This document shows positions 19,879 to 28,997 of a stretch of 61,196 nt of DNA, in pieces; position 1 is the stretch's first letter; each line of letters opens with the position of its first letter. Position numbers and translations under genes: made by a program. Source of the stretch: Thioalbus denitrificans (GTDB taxonomy: Bacteria; Pseudomonadota; Gammaproteobacteria; DSM-26407); the NCBI RefSeq assembly GCF_003337735.1, contig NZ_QPJY01000017.1, positions 1-61,196 on the forward strand, given 5' to 3'. Below the pieces are notes generated by a model. That model was given only the letters and a program-made list of their open reading frames with translations, did not search any database and was not told the origin of the DNA.

Positions 19879-21395
19879 GAAGGAAGAACGGAAATGACAA
19901 TTCAGTCGCTCTGGATATCGGGACCCTCTCAGGACATCTCTGGGAGGCGGCCAATATCCTGCGTGGCCCGGTCGATGCGGCCGATTTCAAGACCTACATC
20001 TTCCCGCTGTTGTTCTTCAAGCGGCTTTCCGACGTCTATGACGAGGAGTATGCCGCCGCCTTGGAAGAGGCTGACGGGGACGTGGAGTACGCCCGGTTCC
20101 CCGAGAACCACCGGTTCCAGGTGCCGGAGGATTGCCACTGGCAGGATGTCCGGGCCAAGAGCGCCAATATCGGCCATGCGCTCCAGAAGGCCATGCGCTG
20201 CATCGAGCAGGCCAACCCGGACACCCTGCACGGCATCTTTGGCGATGCCCAGTGGACCAACAAGGATCGCCTTTCGGACGCGCTGCTCAAGGACCTGCTC
20301 GAACACTTCTCGTCGCTCAACCTGGGCAATGAGCTCTGCAAGGCGGACATCCTCGGCCAGGCCTATGAATACCTGATCAAAAAGTTTGCCGACCTCACCA
20401 ACAAGAAGGCCGGTGAGTTCTATACCCCGCGCTCTGTGGTCGCGCTGATGGTACGCATTCTTGCGCCCAAGGCCGGGGAAACCATCTATGACCCGGCATG
20501 CGGGACCGGCGGCATGCTCCTCGAGGCACTGCACCATGTCAAAGAGCATGGCGGCGACGAGCACCTCATGCTGGGCAAGCTCTACGGCCAGGAAAAGAAC
20601 CTGACCACATCCTCCATCGCCCGGATGAACCTCTTCCTCCACGGCGCGGAGGATTTCCATATAGAACGCGGCGATACTCTGCGCCTGCCCGCCTTCTACT
20701 CAGGCGACAGCCTCGCCACCTTTGACTGCGTCATCGCCAATCCTCCCTTCTCCCTGGAAAAGTGGGGGGACGATGTCTGGATCAACGACCCCTACGGACG
20801 CAACTTTGCCGGGCTGCCGCCAGCCAAGTCCGGCGACTTCGCCTGGGTCCAGCACATGATCAAATCCATGGCCCGCAAGACCGGCCGCATGGCCGTGGTG
20901 CTTCCTCATGGCGTGCTGTTCCGCATGTCCAAGGAAGGCGAGATCCGGCGCAAGCTGCTGGAGATGGACATGCTCGAAGCGGTGATCGGCCTCGGTCAGA
21001 ACATTTTCTATGGCACCGGTCTCGCGCCGTGCGTTCTGGTCTTCCGGGACAGCAAGCCCAAGGCGCACCGCCAGAAAGTGCTGTTCATCGACGCCTCCAA
21101 GGAGTTCAAGACCGGCCGCGCCCAGAACGAGCTGCTGCCGGAACACGTGGACAACATCCATCGCTGGTACGAGGGCTATCAGGATGTGGAAGGGATCTGC
21201 CGGGTGGTTACCCTCGACGAGATCCGCGAGAACGATTTCAACCTGAATATCCCCCGCTACGTGGAGCCGGTGATCGAGGAAGAATCCATGACCATCGATC
21301 AGGCCATCGCCAACCTCAAGGAATCGCTGCAGGCGGCGTATGCGGCCGAAGATCGGTTGAAGGCGTTGCTCGAGAAAGAGGGGTTGATGGCATGA
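19875..21395 (+). CDS. hsdM: type I restriction-modification DNA methyltransferase, HsdM paralogue 1
   Basis: A 506-aa class I N6-adenine methyltransferase. The N-terminal HsdM domain (ILRGPVDAADFKTYIFPLLF) precedes the SAM-binding motif DPACGTGGM at residues 206-214 and the catalytic NPPF at 289-292. It methylates adenine in the sequence chosen by HsdS. The ATG at 19875 has AAGGGG upstream and overlaps the stop of the excisionase remnant. It overlaps the next small gene by ATGA. About half of its residues match the second HsdM downstream, so the operon carries two complete, diverged M subunits. Confidence 0.93.
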   Translation: MRRKNGNDNSVALDIGTLSGHLWEAANILRGPVDAADFKTYIFPLLFFKRLSDVYDEEYAAALEEADGDVEYARFPENHRFQVPEDCHWQDVRAKSANIGHALQKAMRCIEQANPDTLHGIFGDAQWTNKDRLSDALLKDLLEHFSSLNLGNELCKADILGQAYEYLIKKFADLTNKKAGEFYTPRSVVALMVRILAPKAGETIYDPACGTGGMLLEALHHVKEHGGDEHLMLGKLYGQEKNLTTSSIARMNLFLHGAEDFHIERGDTLRLPAFYSGDSLATFDCVIANPPFSLEKWGDDVWINDPYGRNFAGLPPAKSGDFAWVQHMIKSMARKTGRMAVVLPHGVLFRMSKEGEIRRKLLEMDMLEAVIGLGQNIFYGTGLAPCVLVFRDSKPKAHRQKVLFIDASKEFKTGRAQNELLPEHVDNIHRWYEGYQDVEGICRVVTLDEIRENDFNLNIPRYVEPVIEEESMTIDQAIANLKESLQAAYAAEDRLKALLEKEGLMA

Positions 21396-21625
21396 GTAAC
21401 ACATCAACCAGAGTCGAACGTGCGCAGAAACCACGGAAATGTCCCGAATGCGGGCAGGCCCCTCTGGCCAGCATCCTCTATGGCATGCCCGCTTTCGATG
21501 AGGAGCTAGAACGAAAAATGAATGAAGGCCGGATCACGCTTGGCGGCTGCTGTGTCAGCGATGACGATCCAGCGTGGGAATGCACCCACTGCGGGCTCAA
21601 GATTTTCCGGAGGCAGGTGCAATGA
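21392..21625 (+). CDS. small zinc-ribbon protein inside the type I RM operon
   Basis: A 77-aa protein with two CxxC knuckles, CPECG at residues 17-21 and CTHCG near 65-69, separated by about 44 residues that include YGMPAF and LGGCC. It belongs to a small zinc-ribbon family I recognise from other genomes but cannot name. Both ends overlap their neighbours by ATGA (21392-21395 with hsdM1 and 21622-21625 with hsdM2), so it is a translationally coupled member of the operon and not a chance frame. A role in assembly, regulation or DNA contact is conceivable but not shown. Confidence 0.85.
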   Translation: MSNTSTRVERAQKPRKCPECGQAPLASILYGMPAFDEELERKMNEGRITLGGCCVSDDDPAWECTHCGLKIFRRQVQ

Positions 21626-23136
21626 TTTCCCAATCCCAACTCGAATCCTACCTCTGGGGCGCGGCCACCCTGCTGCGCGGTTACATCGACGCCGGGGACT
21701 ACAAGCAGTTCATCTTCCCGCTGCTGTTCTACAAGCGCCTGTGCGACGTGTACGACGAGGAACTGGCCGATGCGCTGGAGGAGTCCGGCGGCGATCAGGA
21801 ATACGCCGCGCTTCCCGAACAGCACCGCTTCCAGATCCCGGAGGACGCCCACTGGACGTCCACCCGAACCAAGGTCAAGAACGTAGGCAAGGCCATTCAG
21901 GACGCCCTGCGGGCCATTGAGACGGCCAACCCCGACACTCTGTACGGGGTCTTCGGCGATGCCCAGTGGACCAACAAAGACCGCCTGCCGGACCGCATGC
22001 TGCGCGAGTTGATCGAGCATTTCAGCTCGCAGACGCTTTCACTCTCCAACTGCCCGGAGGATGAGCTGGGCGTGGGCTACGAGTTTCTGATCAAGAAGTT
22101 CGCCGACGATTCCGGCCACACCGCTGCGGAGTTCTATACCAACCGCACCGTGGTCCATCTGATGACCGAGATGCTCGAACCCAAACCGGGTGAGTCGATC
22201 TATGACCCCACCTGCGGGTCAGCAGGCATGCTGCTCTCCGCCGTCGCCCATTTGAAGCGGCAGAACAAGGAGTGGCGGAACCTGCGGCTGTTCGGGCAGG
22301 AGCGCAACCTGCTCACCTCCGCCATCGGCCGGATGAACCTGTTTCTTCACGGCATCGAGGACTTCCGCATTGTCCGGGGCGATACCCTGGCCAACCCAGC
22401 CTTTGTCGAAGGCGACCGGCTCATGCAGTTCGATGTGGTCCTGGCCAATCCGCCGTACTCCATCAAGCAGTGGGACCGCGATGCCTGGTCCGCCGATCCG
22501 TGGGGCCGGAACATCTACGGCACGCCGCCCCAGGGCCGTGCCGACTATGCCTTCTGGCAGCACATCATCAAGAGCATGAAGGCCAAGAGCGGTCGCTGCG
22601 CCATCCTGTTTCCGCATGGTGTCCTCTTCCGCAACGAAGAGTCGGCCATGCGCGAGAAGCTGGTCGCCCACGACGTGGTGGAGTGCGTGCTGGGTCTCGG
22701 TCCCAATCTCTTTTACAACTCGCCCATGGAAGCCTGCGTCGTCATCTGCCGGATGAACAAGCCCAAGGAACGCAGGAATAAGGTGCTCTTCATCAACGCG
22801 GTGAACGAGGTGACCCGCGAGCGGGCACAGAGCTTCCTGACTGACGATCACATCCAGCGCATTGTCGCCGCCTACCAGGCTTTTGGTGACGAGGACGGCT
22901 TTGCCCGGGTGGTCGGCAATGACGAGATCCGGGAGAAAGCCAGCAATCTCAGCATCCCGCTCTACGTGCGGGCGGACAACGGAAATGGCAATGGCAATGG
23001 CAACGGCGCGACCGAAACGGTCAGTCTCAAGCAAGCCATTGCGAACTGGCAGGAAAGTTCGATGGCATTGCGGGAGTCGATGGACGGCCTCTTCGAGGTA
23101 CTTGAGGATGCACGGGTGATGGGAGGTGGCAAATGA
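21622..23136 (+). CDS. hsdM: type I restriction-modification DNA methyltransferase, HsdM paralogue 2
   Basis: A 504-aa HsdM with SAM motif DPTCGSAGM at residues 195-203 and catalytic NPPY at 276-279. It shares the HsdM N-terminal domain and the GDAQWTNKDRL segment with paralogue 1 but differs in the SAM loop. Both look catalytically competent, so an M1-M2 heterodimer with HsdS is plausible. Near residue 453 an Asn-Gly run is encoded by GGCAAT hexamer repeats. The start overlaps the zinc-ribbon stop (ATGA) and the stop overlaps the hsdS start. Confidence 0.93.
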   Translation: MISQSQLESYLWGAATLLRGYIDAGDYKQFIFPLLFYKRLCDVYDEELADALEESGGDQEYAALPEQHRFQIPEDAHWTSTRTKVKNVGKAIQDALRAIETANPDTLYGVFGDAQWTNKDRLPDRMLRELIEHFSSQTLSLSNCPEDELGVGYEFLIKKFADDSGHTAAEFYTNRTVVHLMTEMLEPKPGESIYDPTCGSAGMLLSAVAHLKRQNKEWRNLRLFGQERNLLTSAIGRMNLFLHGIEDFRIVRGDTLANPAFVEGDRLMQFDVVLANPPYSIKQWDRDAWSADPWGRNIYGTPPQGRADYAFWQHIIKSMKAKSGRCAILFPHGVLFRNEESAMREKLVAHDVVECVLGLGPNLFYNSPMEACVVICRMNKPKERRNKVLFINAVNEVTRERAQSFLTDDHIQRIVAAYQAFGDEDGFARVVGNDEIREKASNLSIPLYVRADNGNGNGNGNGATETVSLKQAIANWQESSMALRESMDGLFEVLEDARVMGGGK

Positions 23137-24299
23137 GTGAGCAGTCCCTGAAGCCCGGCTGGAAGATGGTGAAGTTCGGCGAGGTGGTGAAGAACGCCAA
23201 CCTCGTGGAACGTGATCCCGAGGCCAATGGCGTTGAAAGAATCGTCGGGCTTGAACACATCGATCCCGAGAATCTGCATGTCCGGCGCTGGAACTCTGTT
23301 GTGGATGGCACCTCGTTTACCCGCAAGTTCGTACCGGGACAGACGCTCTTCGGTAAGCGCCGGGCCTATCAACGCAAGGTCGCCTACGCTGAGTTTGAAG
23401 GCATTTGCTCCGGGGATATCCTGACGTTCGAGCCGAAGAACAGAAAGGTTCTACTGCCGGAGCTTCTGCCATTTATCTGCCAGAGCGATGCCTTCTTCGA
23501 TCATGCGCTTGACACCTCGGCCGGATCGCTGTCGCCGAGAACCAGTTGGACGGCATTGAAGGACTTTGAATTCTCGCTGCCGCCGCTTGACGAACAGAAG
23601 CGTATTGCCGAGATTCTGTGGGCGGCCGATGAGGCGGTGGAGTCATGGAATAGTTGTCAATCAAGTTTGCAGCGTTTAATCGAATCTGTTGTTGAAGAGA
23701 CGGCAAAAAATGCTCGTGACAAAGGTTGGGCTTTCAAAGCTCTTGGGGATGTCGCAACCGTTGAACGTGGGAAGTTTTCACATCGACCGCGAAATTTGCC
23801 TCAGTTTTATGGAGGGCCATATCCTTTTGCGCAAACAGGAGATGTGCATCGTGCAAAGGGCTTCATCAGGGATTTCGAATACACGTTGACCGATGAAGGG
23901 AAGCATTACAGCAAGAGCTTTCCCTCTGGCACCATCCTAATCACAATCGCGGCCGTCATCGGTGCTACAGCTATTACAGAAGCTGAAACCTGGGCTACTG
24001 ACAGTGTTGTTGGGATTGTTCCCGGAGATGAAATCAACGTCTATTTTCTTGAGTATTTTTTGAGGACGCAGCGTCACTATCTCGAAAACGTTGCAGCGAC
24101 CCAAACAGCTCAGAAGAATATCAATCTGCAAATTCTGCGACCACTCCAGGTGCCGGTTCCACCGTTGGCGGTTCAAGAATCTATCGTTCAGAAAATCGCA
24201 AAAATACAGGCTCAAATAGACCTTTTGGAAAGCCATTTGGCGAGCTGTCGCGGTCTGATTAAGTCAACGACAAATGGTATGGGGGCTATTCATGTTTAA
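23133..24299 (+). CDS. hsdS: type I restriction enzyme specificity subunit HsdS
   Basis: A 388-aa specificity subunit with two target recognition domains (TRDs) that each read half of a bipartite DNA site. TRD1 spans roughly residues 5-145, followed by the conserved helix start LPPLDEQKRIAEIL; TRD2 spans about 195-345 and ends with VPPLAVQESIVQKIAKIQ. Base composition changes sharply: from about 23640 to 24299 the DNA is clearly AT-richer than TRD1 and the flanking hsd genes, indicating replacement of TRD2 by transfer. It overlaps hsdM2 (ATGA) and hsdR (8 bp). Confidence 0.92.
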   Translation: MSEQSLKPGWKMVKFGEVVKNANLVERDPEANGVERIVGLEHIDPENLHVRRWNSVVDGTSFTRKFVPGQTLFGKRRAYQRKVAYAEFEGICSGDILTFEPKNRKVLLPELLPFICQSDAFFDHALDTSAGSLSPRTSWTALKDFEFSLPPLDEQKRIAEILWAADEAVESWNSCQSSLQRLIESVVEETAKNARDKGWAFKALGDVATVERGKFSHRPRNLPQFYGGPYPFAQTGDVHRAKGFIRDFEYTLTDEGKHYSKSFPSGTILITIAAVIGATAITEAETWATDSVVGIVPGDEINVYFLEYFLRTQRHYLENVAATQTAQKNINLQILRPLQVPVPPLAVQESIVQKIAKIQAQIDLLESHLASCRGLIKSTTNGMGAIHV

Positions 24300-27246
24300 C
24301 GAAGAAAATACGGTCGAACAGATGGTTCTCGACACGCTCTGCGGCGGCGTGACTTCGAACATGGTTGCCGAAGAGCTTGCGAGCTACGGCGGCGAAGTCA
24401 AAAGCTGGCGCTTCGTGTCCGCCGAGGAGCTGCCCCGTCAGCACTCCGACGTGCTGGTGGAGTCGATGGTGCGCGACGCCCTCATCCGCCTGAACCCGGA
24501 AATCAAGGCCCAGCCCGACCGCGCCGACGAGGTGCTCTACCGCCTGCGGACCATTCCGCTGTCGGTACAGAGCGAAGGCCTGGTGCGGGCCAACGAACTG
24601 TTTGCCGAATGGCTGCGGGGCGAGAAGTCCATGCCCTTCGGCGAGCGCGGCGAACACACGCCGGTACGGCTGATCGACTTCGAGAACCTGAGCAACAACG
24701 ATTACGTGGTCACCAACCAGTGGGTCTATCCGGTCAAGGAAGGCGGCCGCCGCTTCGACATCATCATGCTGGTCAACGGCATCCCGCTGGTGGTCGGCGA
24801 GGCCAAGACGCCGGTGCGCCCGGCGGTGACCTGGGTGGACGGGGCCAGCGACATCCATAACGGCTACGAACAGAGCGTGCCACAGATGTTCGTGCCCAAC
24901 GTCCTCTCCTTTGCCACCGAGGGCAAGTGCTATCGCTACGGCTCGGTACGCATGCCCATCGATATCTGGGGGCCGTGGCACGAAGGCGAGAACAAGGCCG
25001 AGGGGACGCTTGCGGATGTGCAGCGTTCCATCCGCTCCATGCTGCGCCCCCATGTGGTGCTGGACATCCTGCAGAACTTCACCCTGTTCGCCACCGACAA
25101 GAAACACCGGCGCATCAAGATCATCTGCCGCTATCAGCAGTACGAGGGCGCTAACCTGATGGTCGCCCGCGTGGTCAAAGGCTACCCCAAGAAGGGCCTG
25201 ATCTGGCACTTCCAGGGCTCGGGCAAGTCGCTGCTGATGGTGTTCGCGGCGCAGAAGCTGCGGATGCACCGCAAGCTCGGCAACCCCACGGTGATGATCG
25301 TGGTGGACCGCATCGACCTGGACACCCAGATCACCGCCACCTTCAATGCCGCCGATATCCCGAACATGATCGGGGCCGCCACCCGGCAGGAGCTGCAAAG
25401 CCTGCTGGCGGCCGATACCCGCAAGATCATCATCACCACCATACACAAGTTTGGTGAGGCGGACGGCCGCCTGAACGAGCGCTCGAACATCATAGTGATG
25501 GTGGACGAGGCGCACCGCACCCAGGAAGGCGATCTGGGCCGCAAGATGCGCGACGCGCTGCCTAACGCCTTTCTCTTTGGTCTGACCGGTACGCCGATCA
25601 ACAAGCGGGACCGCAACACCTTCTGGGCCTTCGGCGCGGACGAGGATGAGCAGGGCTATATGAGCCGCTACTCGTTCCAGGACTCGATCCGGGACAAGGC
25701 CACGCTGCCGCTGCATTTCGAGGCGGTAGACGTGAAGCTGAAAATCAACAAGGACGCCATTGACGAAGCCTACTCGCAGATGACCGATGAGCTGAGCGAG
25801 CTGGATCGTGACGACCTGGCCAAACGGGCCGCCAAGATGGCGGTGCTGATCAAGGCCCCGGTGCGGGTGAACGCCATCTGCCAGCATATCGTCAAGCACT
25901 TCCAGGAGAAGGTGGAGCCGAACGGCTTCAAGGCCCAGGTGGTGACCTTCGACCGGGAGTGCTGCGTTCTCTACAAGAAGGCCATGGACGAGCTGGTCGG
26001 ACCGGAGGCCAGCGCCATTGTCATGCACACCCAGGGCGGCAAGTCCGATCAGTACGCGGAATGGAAGCTGGCCAAGGACGAGGAGGAAAAACTCCTCGAC
26101 CGTTTCCGCGATCCGAACGACCCACTCAAGTTCCTGATCGTCACCTCCAAGCTCCTGACCGGTTTTGATGCGCCCATTCTGCAGGTGATGTACCTCGACA
26201 AGCCGATGAAGGATCACAACCTGCTGCAGGCCATCTGCCGTACCAATCGCGTCTACCCCGGCAAGACCCACGGCCTGATCGTGGATTACCTGGGCATCTT
26301 CGATGACGTGGCCACGGCCCTCGATTTCGATGAAAAGGCGGTGCAGAAGGTCATCACCAATTTGGATGAGCTCAAGAAAGAGCTGCCCGGCGTGGTGGCG
26401 AGATGCCTGGCGTTCTTCCCCGGTGTGGACCGTACTGTGGGCGGCTACGAGGGGCTGATCGCGGCGCAGGATTGCCTGCCGAATAACGAGACCCGGGACA
26501 AGTTCGCGGCGGAATACTCGGTGCTCTCCCGACTGTGGGAGGCGCTGTCTCCCGATCCCTGTCTCGGCCCCTATGAAAAGGACTATAAGTGGCTGACCCA
26601 GGTCTATGAGTCCGTCAAGCCTCCCAGCGGGCATGGCAAGCTCTTGTGGCATGCATTGGGCGCTAAAACCATTGAGTTGGTCCATGAGAATGTGGCCATC
26701 GAGGAGGTCAGGGATGACCTGGAAACACTGGTCATGGACGCGGAAGTGCTGGAAGGACTGCTGGAGGTCAAGGACCCGGACAAGAAATCCAAGGAAATCG
26801 AGATCAAACTCATCGCCCGGCTGCGCAAGCACAAGAGCGACCCCACGTTCGTCGCCCTCGGCGAGCGCCTGGAAAAACTCAGGGAGCGTCACGAACAGGG
26901 CCTGTTGCACAGCCTCGATTTCCTGAAGGAGCTGCTGACGCTGGCCAAGGAAGTAGTGCAGGCCGAGAAGCAGGTAGATCCTGTGGACGAGCAGGCAAAG
27001 GCCAAGGCGGCTCTGACTGAGCTGTTTGCCGAGGTGAAAGGTACAAAAACCCCGGTAATCGTGGAGCGAATCGTCAACGACATCGACGAGATAGTGGGCA
27101 AGGTCAAGTTCCCAGGGTGGCAGGACACGAAGGCGGGCGAGCGGGAGGTACAGAAGGCTCTGCGCAAGGTGGTTTACGTAAAATACAAGATCAAGGACCA
27201 GGATCTGTTTGACAAGGCTTTCGGATATATCCGGCAGTATTACTAA
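24292..27246 (+). CDS. hsdR: type I restriction endonuclease subunit HsdR
   Basis: A 984-aa motor and nuclease subunit. The N-terminal PD-(D/E)xK nuclease has FDIIML (D156) and GEAK (residues 169-172). The SF2 motor has Walker A FQGSGKS (307-313), VDEAH (404-408), LTGTP and QAICRTNR (motif VI). The C-terminal helical domain for binding the methylase follows. The ATG at 24292 is chosen over ATG 24274 because a GGGGG ribosome binding site precedes it and the family N-terminus begins there. Composition returns to higher GC, unlike the end of hsdS. Confidence 0.95.
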   Translation: MFNEENTVEQMVLDTLCGGVTSNMVAEELASYGGEVKSWRFVSAEELPRQHSDVLVESMVRDALIRLNPEIKAQPDRADEVLYRLRTIPLSVQSEGLVRANELFAEWLRGEKSMPFGERGEHTPVRLIDFENLSNNDYVVTNQWVYPVKEGGRRFDIIMLVNGIPLVVGEAKTPVRPAVTWVDGASDIHNGYEQSVPQMFVPNVLSFATEGKCYRYGSVRMPIDIWGPWHEGENKAEGTLADVQRSIRSMLRPHVVLDILQNFTLFATDKKHRRIKIICRYQQYEGANLMVARVVKGYPKKGLIWHFQGSGKSLLMVFAAQKLRMHRKLGNPTVMIVVDRIDLDTQITATFNAADIPNMIGAATRQELQSLLAADTRKIIITTIHKFGEADGRLNERSNIIVMVDEAHRTQEGDLGRKMRDALPNAFLFGLTGTPINKRDRNTFWAFGADEDEQGYMSRYSFQDSIRDKATLPLHFEAVDVKLKINKDAIDEAYSQMTDELSELDRDDLAKRAAKMAVLIKAPVRVNAICQHIVKHFQEKVEPNGFKAQVVTFDRECCVLYKKAMDELVGPEASAIVMHTQGGKSDQYAEWKLAKDEEEKLLDRFRDPNDPLKFLIVTSKLLTGFDAPILQVMYLDKPMKDHNLLQAICRTNRVYPGKTHGLIVDYLGIFDDVATALDFDEKAVQKVITNLDELKKELPGVVARCLAFFPGVDRTVGGYEGLIAAQDCLPNNETRDKFAAEYSVLSRLWEALSPDPCLGPYEKDYKWLTQVYESVKPPSGHGKLLWHALGAKTIELVHENVAIEEVRDDLETLVMDAEVLEGLLEVKDPDKKSKEIEIKLIARLRKHKSDPTFVALGERLEKLRERHEQGLLHSLDFLKELLTLAKEVVQAEKQVDPVDEQAKAKAALTELFAEVKGTKTPVIVERIVNDIDEIVGKVKFPGWQDTKAGEREVQKALRKVVYVKYKIKDQDLFDKAFGYIRQYY

Positions 27247-27344
27247 GAAGTCGCCAAAGAGACATGCGGACTAGGGTAACGGACAAGTCCGTCAGGGCTC
27301 GCCAGGCCTGAGCTCAACATAATCCGCCACATGGAGGACTGGCC

Positions 27345-28997
27345 ATGCAAGTTGAGACGGCTTGGGTGAAGGCCCCGTCACAGATAGGCGGTCTGGACCA
27401 TCTTGCTGTACAGGCCCCGTGCATCAACATCTATAGCCGCCTCCTGCCAGGAATTACCAATGTTACAGATCGGGCGCGCTACTACTCCTTCTATCCATGG
27501 CTGATATGGGCGCTAGACCAGGCGGGATACACCCAGTATGACGACACATTCATCGAGCGATTCCGACGCGCCGATTGCCTCTACTCGCTGATTGCGGAGC
27601 GCCATGCCATCACGGCGGGCGGTAACTACGAGGACCATGCGGCGGCGATGGTCGGAAGCAACACGCTGGCCACGGTTGCCTCATCTCTGGATGACAATGG
27701 CGAGGTGAGGCTCTCCGATTATTCACTTCGCGACGGTGCGAAGGCCCGCTATTTTCTCAACCGTTTGGGCGGTCTTGGGCAGTACTATCTCGGCGTTCTG
27801 CGGGAATTGAACATCCTGGATGGCGACACGACGCGCGGGATCAAGTACACCAGACAAGTCGGGGAGCAGATTGCGATCCGTGTCGATGCGGGCATCAATC
27901 GGAAGCTGTTCCTCGCGGCTGTGGACGCGGATGCCGTGACCGCGGCCGACCTGGAAGCGCTGAGCGCGTTTTGCCCCTGCCAACTTGTGAAATCTGCAGG
28001 TGAGCACGACATCCTGTCTGACCTGTTTTTCGTGCGAGGGCTGTTCTATGACAAGGAGACATTGCCGCGACGTCGAACGCTCCAATCGCTGCTCCAACTT
28101 ACAGAACTCCTTGTCAACGAAGAAGAAGAGGTTACAGAAGCAACTTTCCGTGGGTGTGCCTATACAAGTAGCCTACCAAGTGGTACTGCGTGGGTGGTCC
28201 CTCCGTCGCTCGCCGGCAATCGTCAGAAGTGGGCGCTCTATGCACGAAACGAAATTCTGTCGATTGCAGTGCAAGGGCTTTTCTACGTGCTTCTCGATGC
28301 CTATGAAGCGTCGGGGATTCGGTTCGATGCCAGCGCACAGGTGGTCGACTGGTACCTGGCCCAGCCAGAAGTGAGGGAAGCTCTGGGAACTGTGGGACGG
28401 CAGCGGACCTTTTCGCGTTGCCTTGCAGACAGCGTCGGCTGGCTGCCGGCGCTCGAGCACTGGCGCGAGCCATCCCATGAAGCGGCTCTGATGGAACATG
28501 TCGTGCAGATGTCGCGGGGCTCCAAGTCTCCCGACACACGGACAGCGATCATCGTAGCCGTTATGCGGATTTTAATCGGGCTCGCCAGTCGGGCAGATGA
28601 TCAGGCAAACGCCTACGGCGACCTCATATTCGACAAGGGCTACTTCCTCTATTACCCAATCAATTTAGAATCTTTTTCACTGCATGAGAACCATACGTGG
28701 ACAGGCATGACCATGGAGGAGGTGCTTCGGTGGCTTCTTAGCCATTGGGGTATAGACCTGCACCTGCGTGTTGCGCTGAGGAAGCTTCGCGGACAGTCCA
28801 AGTCAACCTTTCGGATCCGTCCGTCCGACCGAGGTATGGAAGTGATCGGCGCCCCGTCGGCCGCTCACAGTCGCCCACGCTTCAATCAGGCGCTCAGGGT
28901 CCTGAAGGACATCGGTGCTTTGGAGCAAACCTCGTCAGGAGTTTGGCAGCCGAGTGCACTCGGTGTTTCGGTCATGGAGTTGGGCGATGCTCCCTAG
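27345..28997 (+). CDS. unrecognised 550-aa protein, first gene of a two-gene module
   Basis: I do not recognise this family. The N-terminus contains a striking stretch (residues about 25-50) rich in Pro, Tyr and Trp: SRLLPGITNV then RARYYSFYPWL. The remainder reads as mixed alpha-helical with no signal peptide or membrane segment. The last 60 residues resemble a winged-helix-like end but without a clear motif. GGAGG precedes the ATG. It starts 98 bp after hsdR on the same strand and overlaps the next gene, a PLD-fold protein, by 11 bp. Codon use is less GC-biased than the backbone. Context suggests a defence role (inference). Confidence 0.85.
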   Translation: MQVETAWVKAPSQIGGLDHLAVQAPCINIYSRLLPGITNVTDRARYYSFYPWLIWALDQAGYTQYDDTFIERFRRADCLYSLIAERHAITAGGNYEDHAAAMVGSNTLATVASSLDDNGEVRLSDYSLRDGAKARYFLNRLGGLGQYYLGVLRELNILDGDTTRGIKYTRQVGEQIAIRVDAGINRKLFLAAVDADAVTAADLEALSAFCPCQLVKSAGEHDILSDLFFVRGLFYDKETLPRRRTLQSLLQLTELLVNEEEEVTEATFRGCAYTSSLPSGTAWVVPPSLAGNRQKWALYARNEILSIAVQGLFYVLLDAYEASGIRFDASAQVVDWYLAQPEVREALGTVGRQRTFSRCLADSVGWLPALEHWREPSHEAALMEHVVQMSRGSKSPDTRTAIIVAVMRILIGLASRADDQANAYGDLIFDKGYFLYYPINLESFSLHENHTWTGMTMEEVLRWLLSHWGIDLHLRVALRKLRGQSKSTFRIRPSDRGMEVIGAPSAAHSRPRFNQALRVLKDIGALEQTSSGVWQPSALGVSVMELGDAP

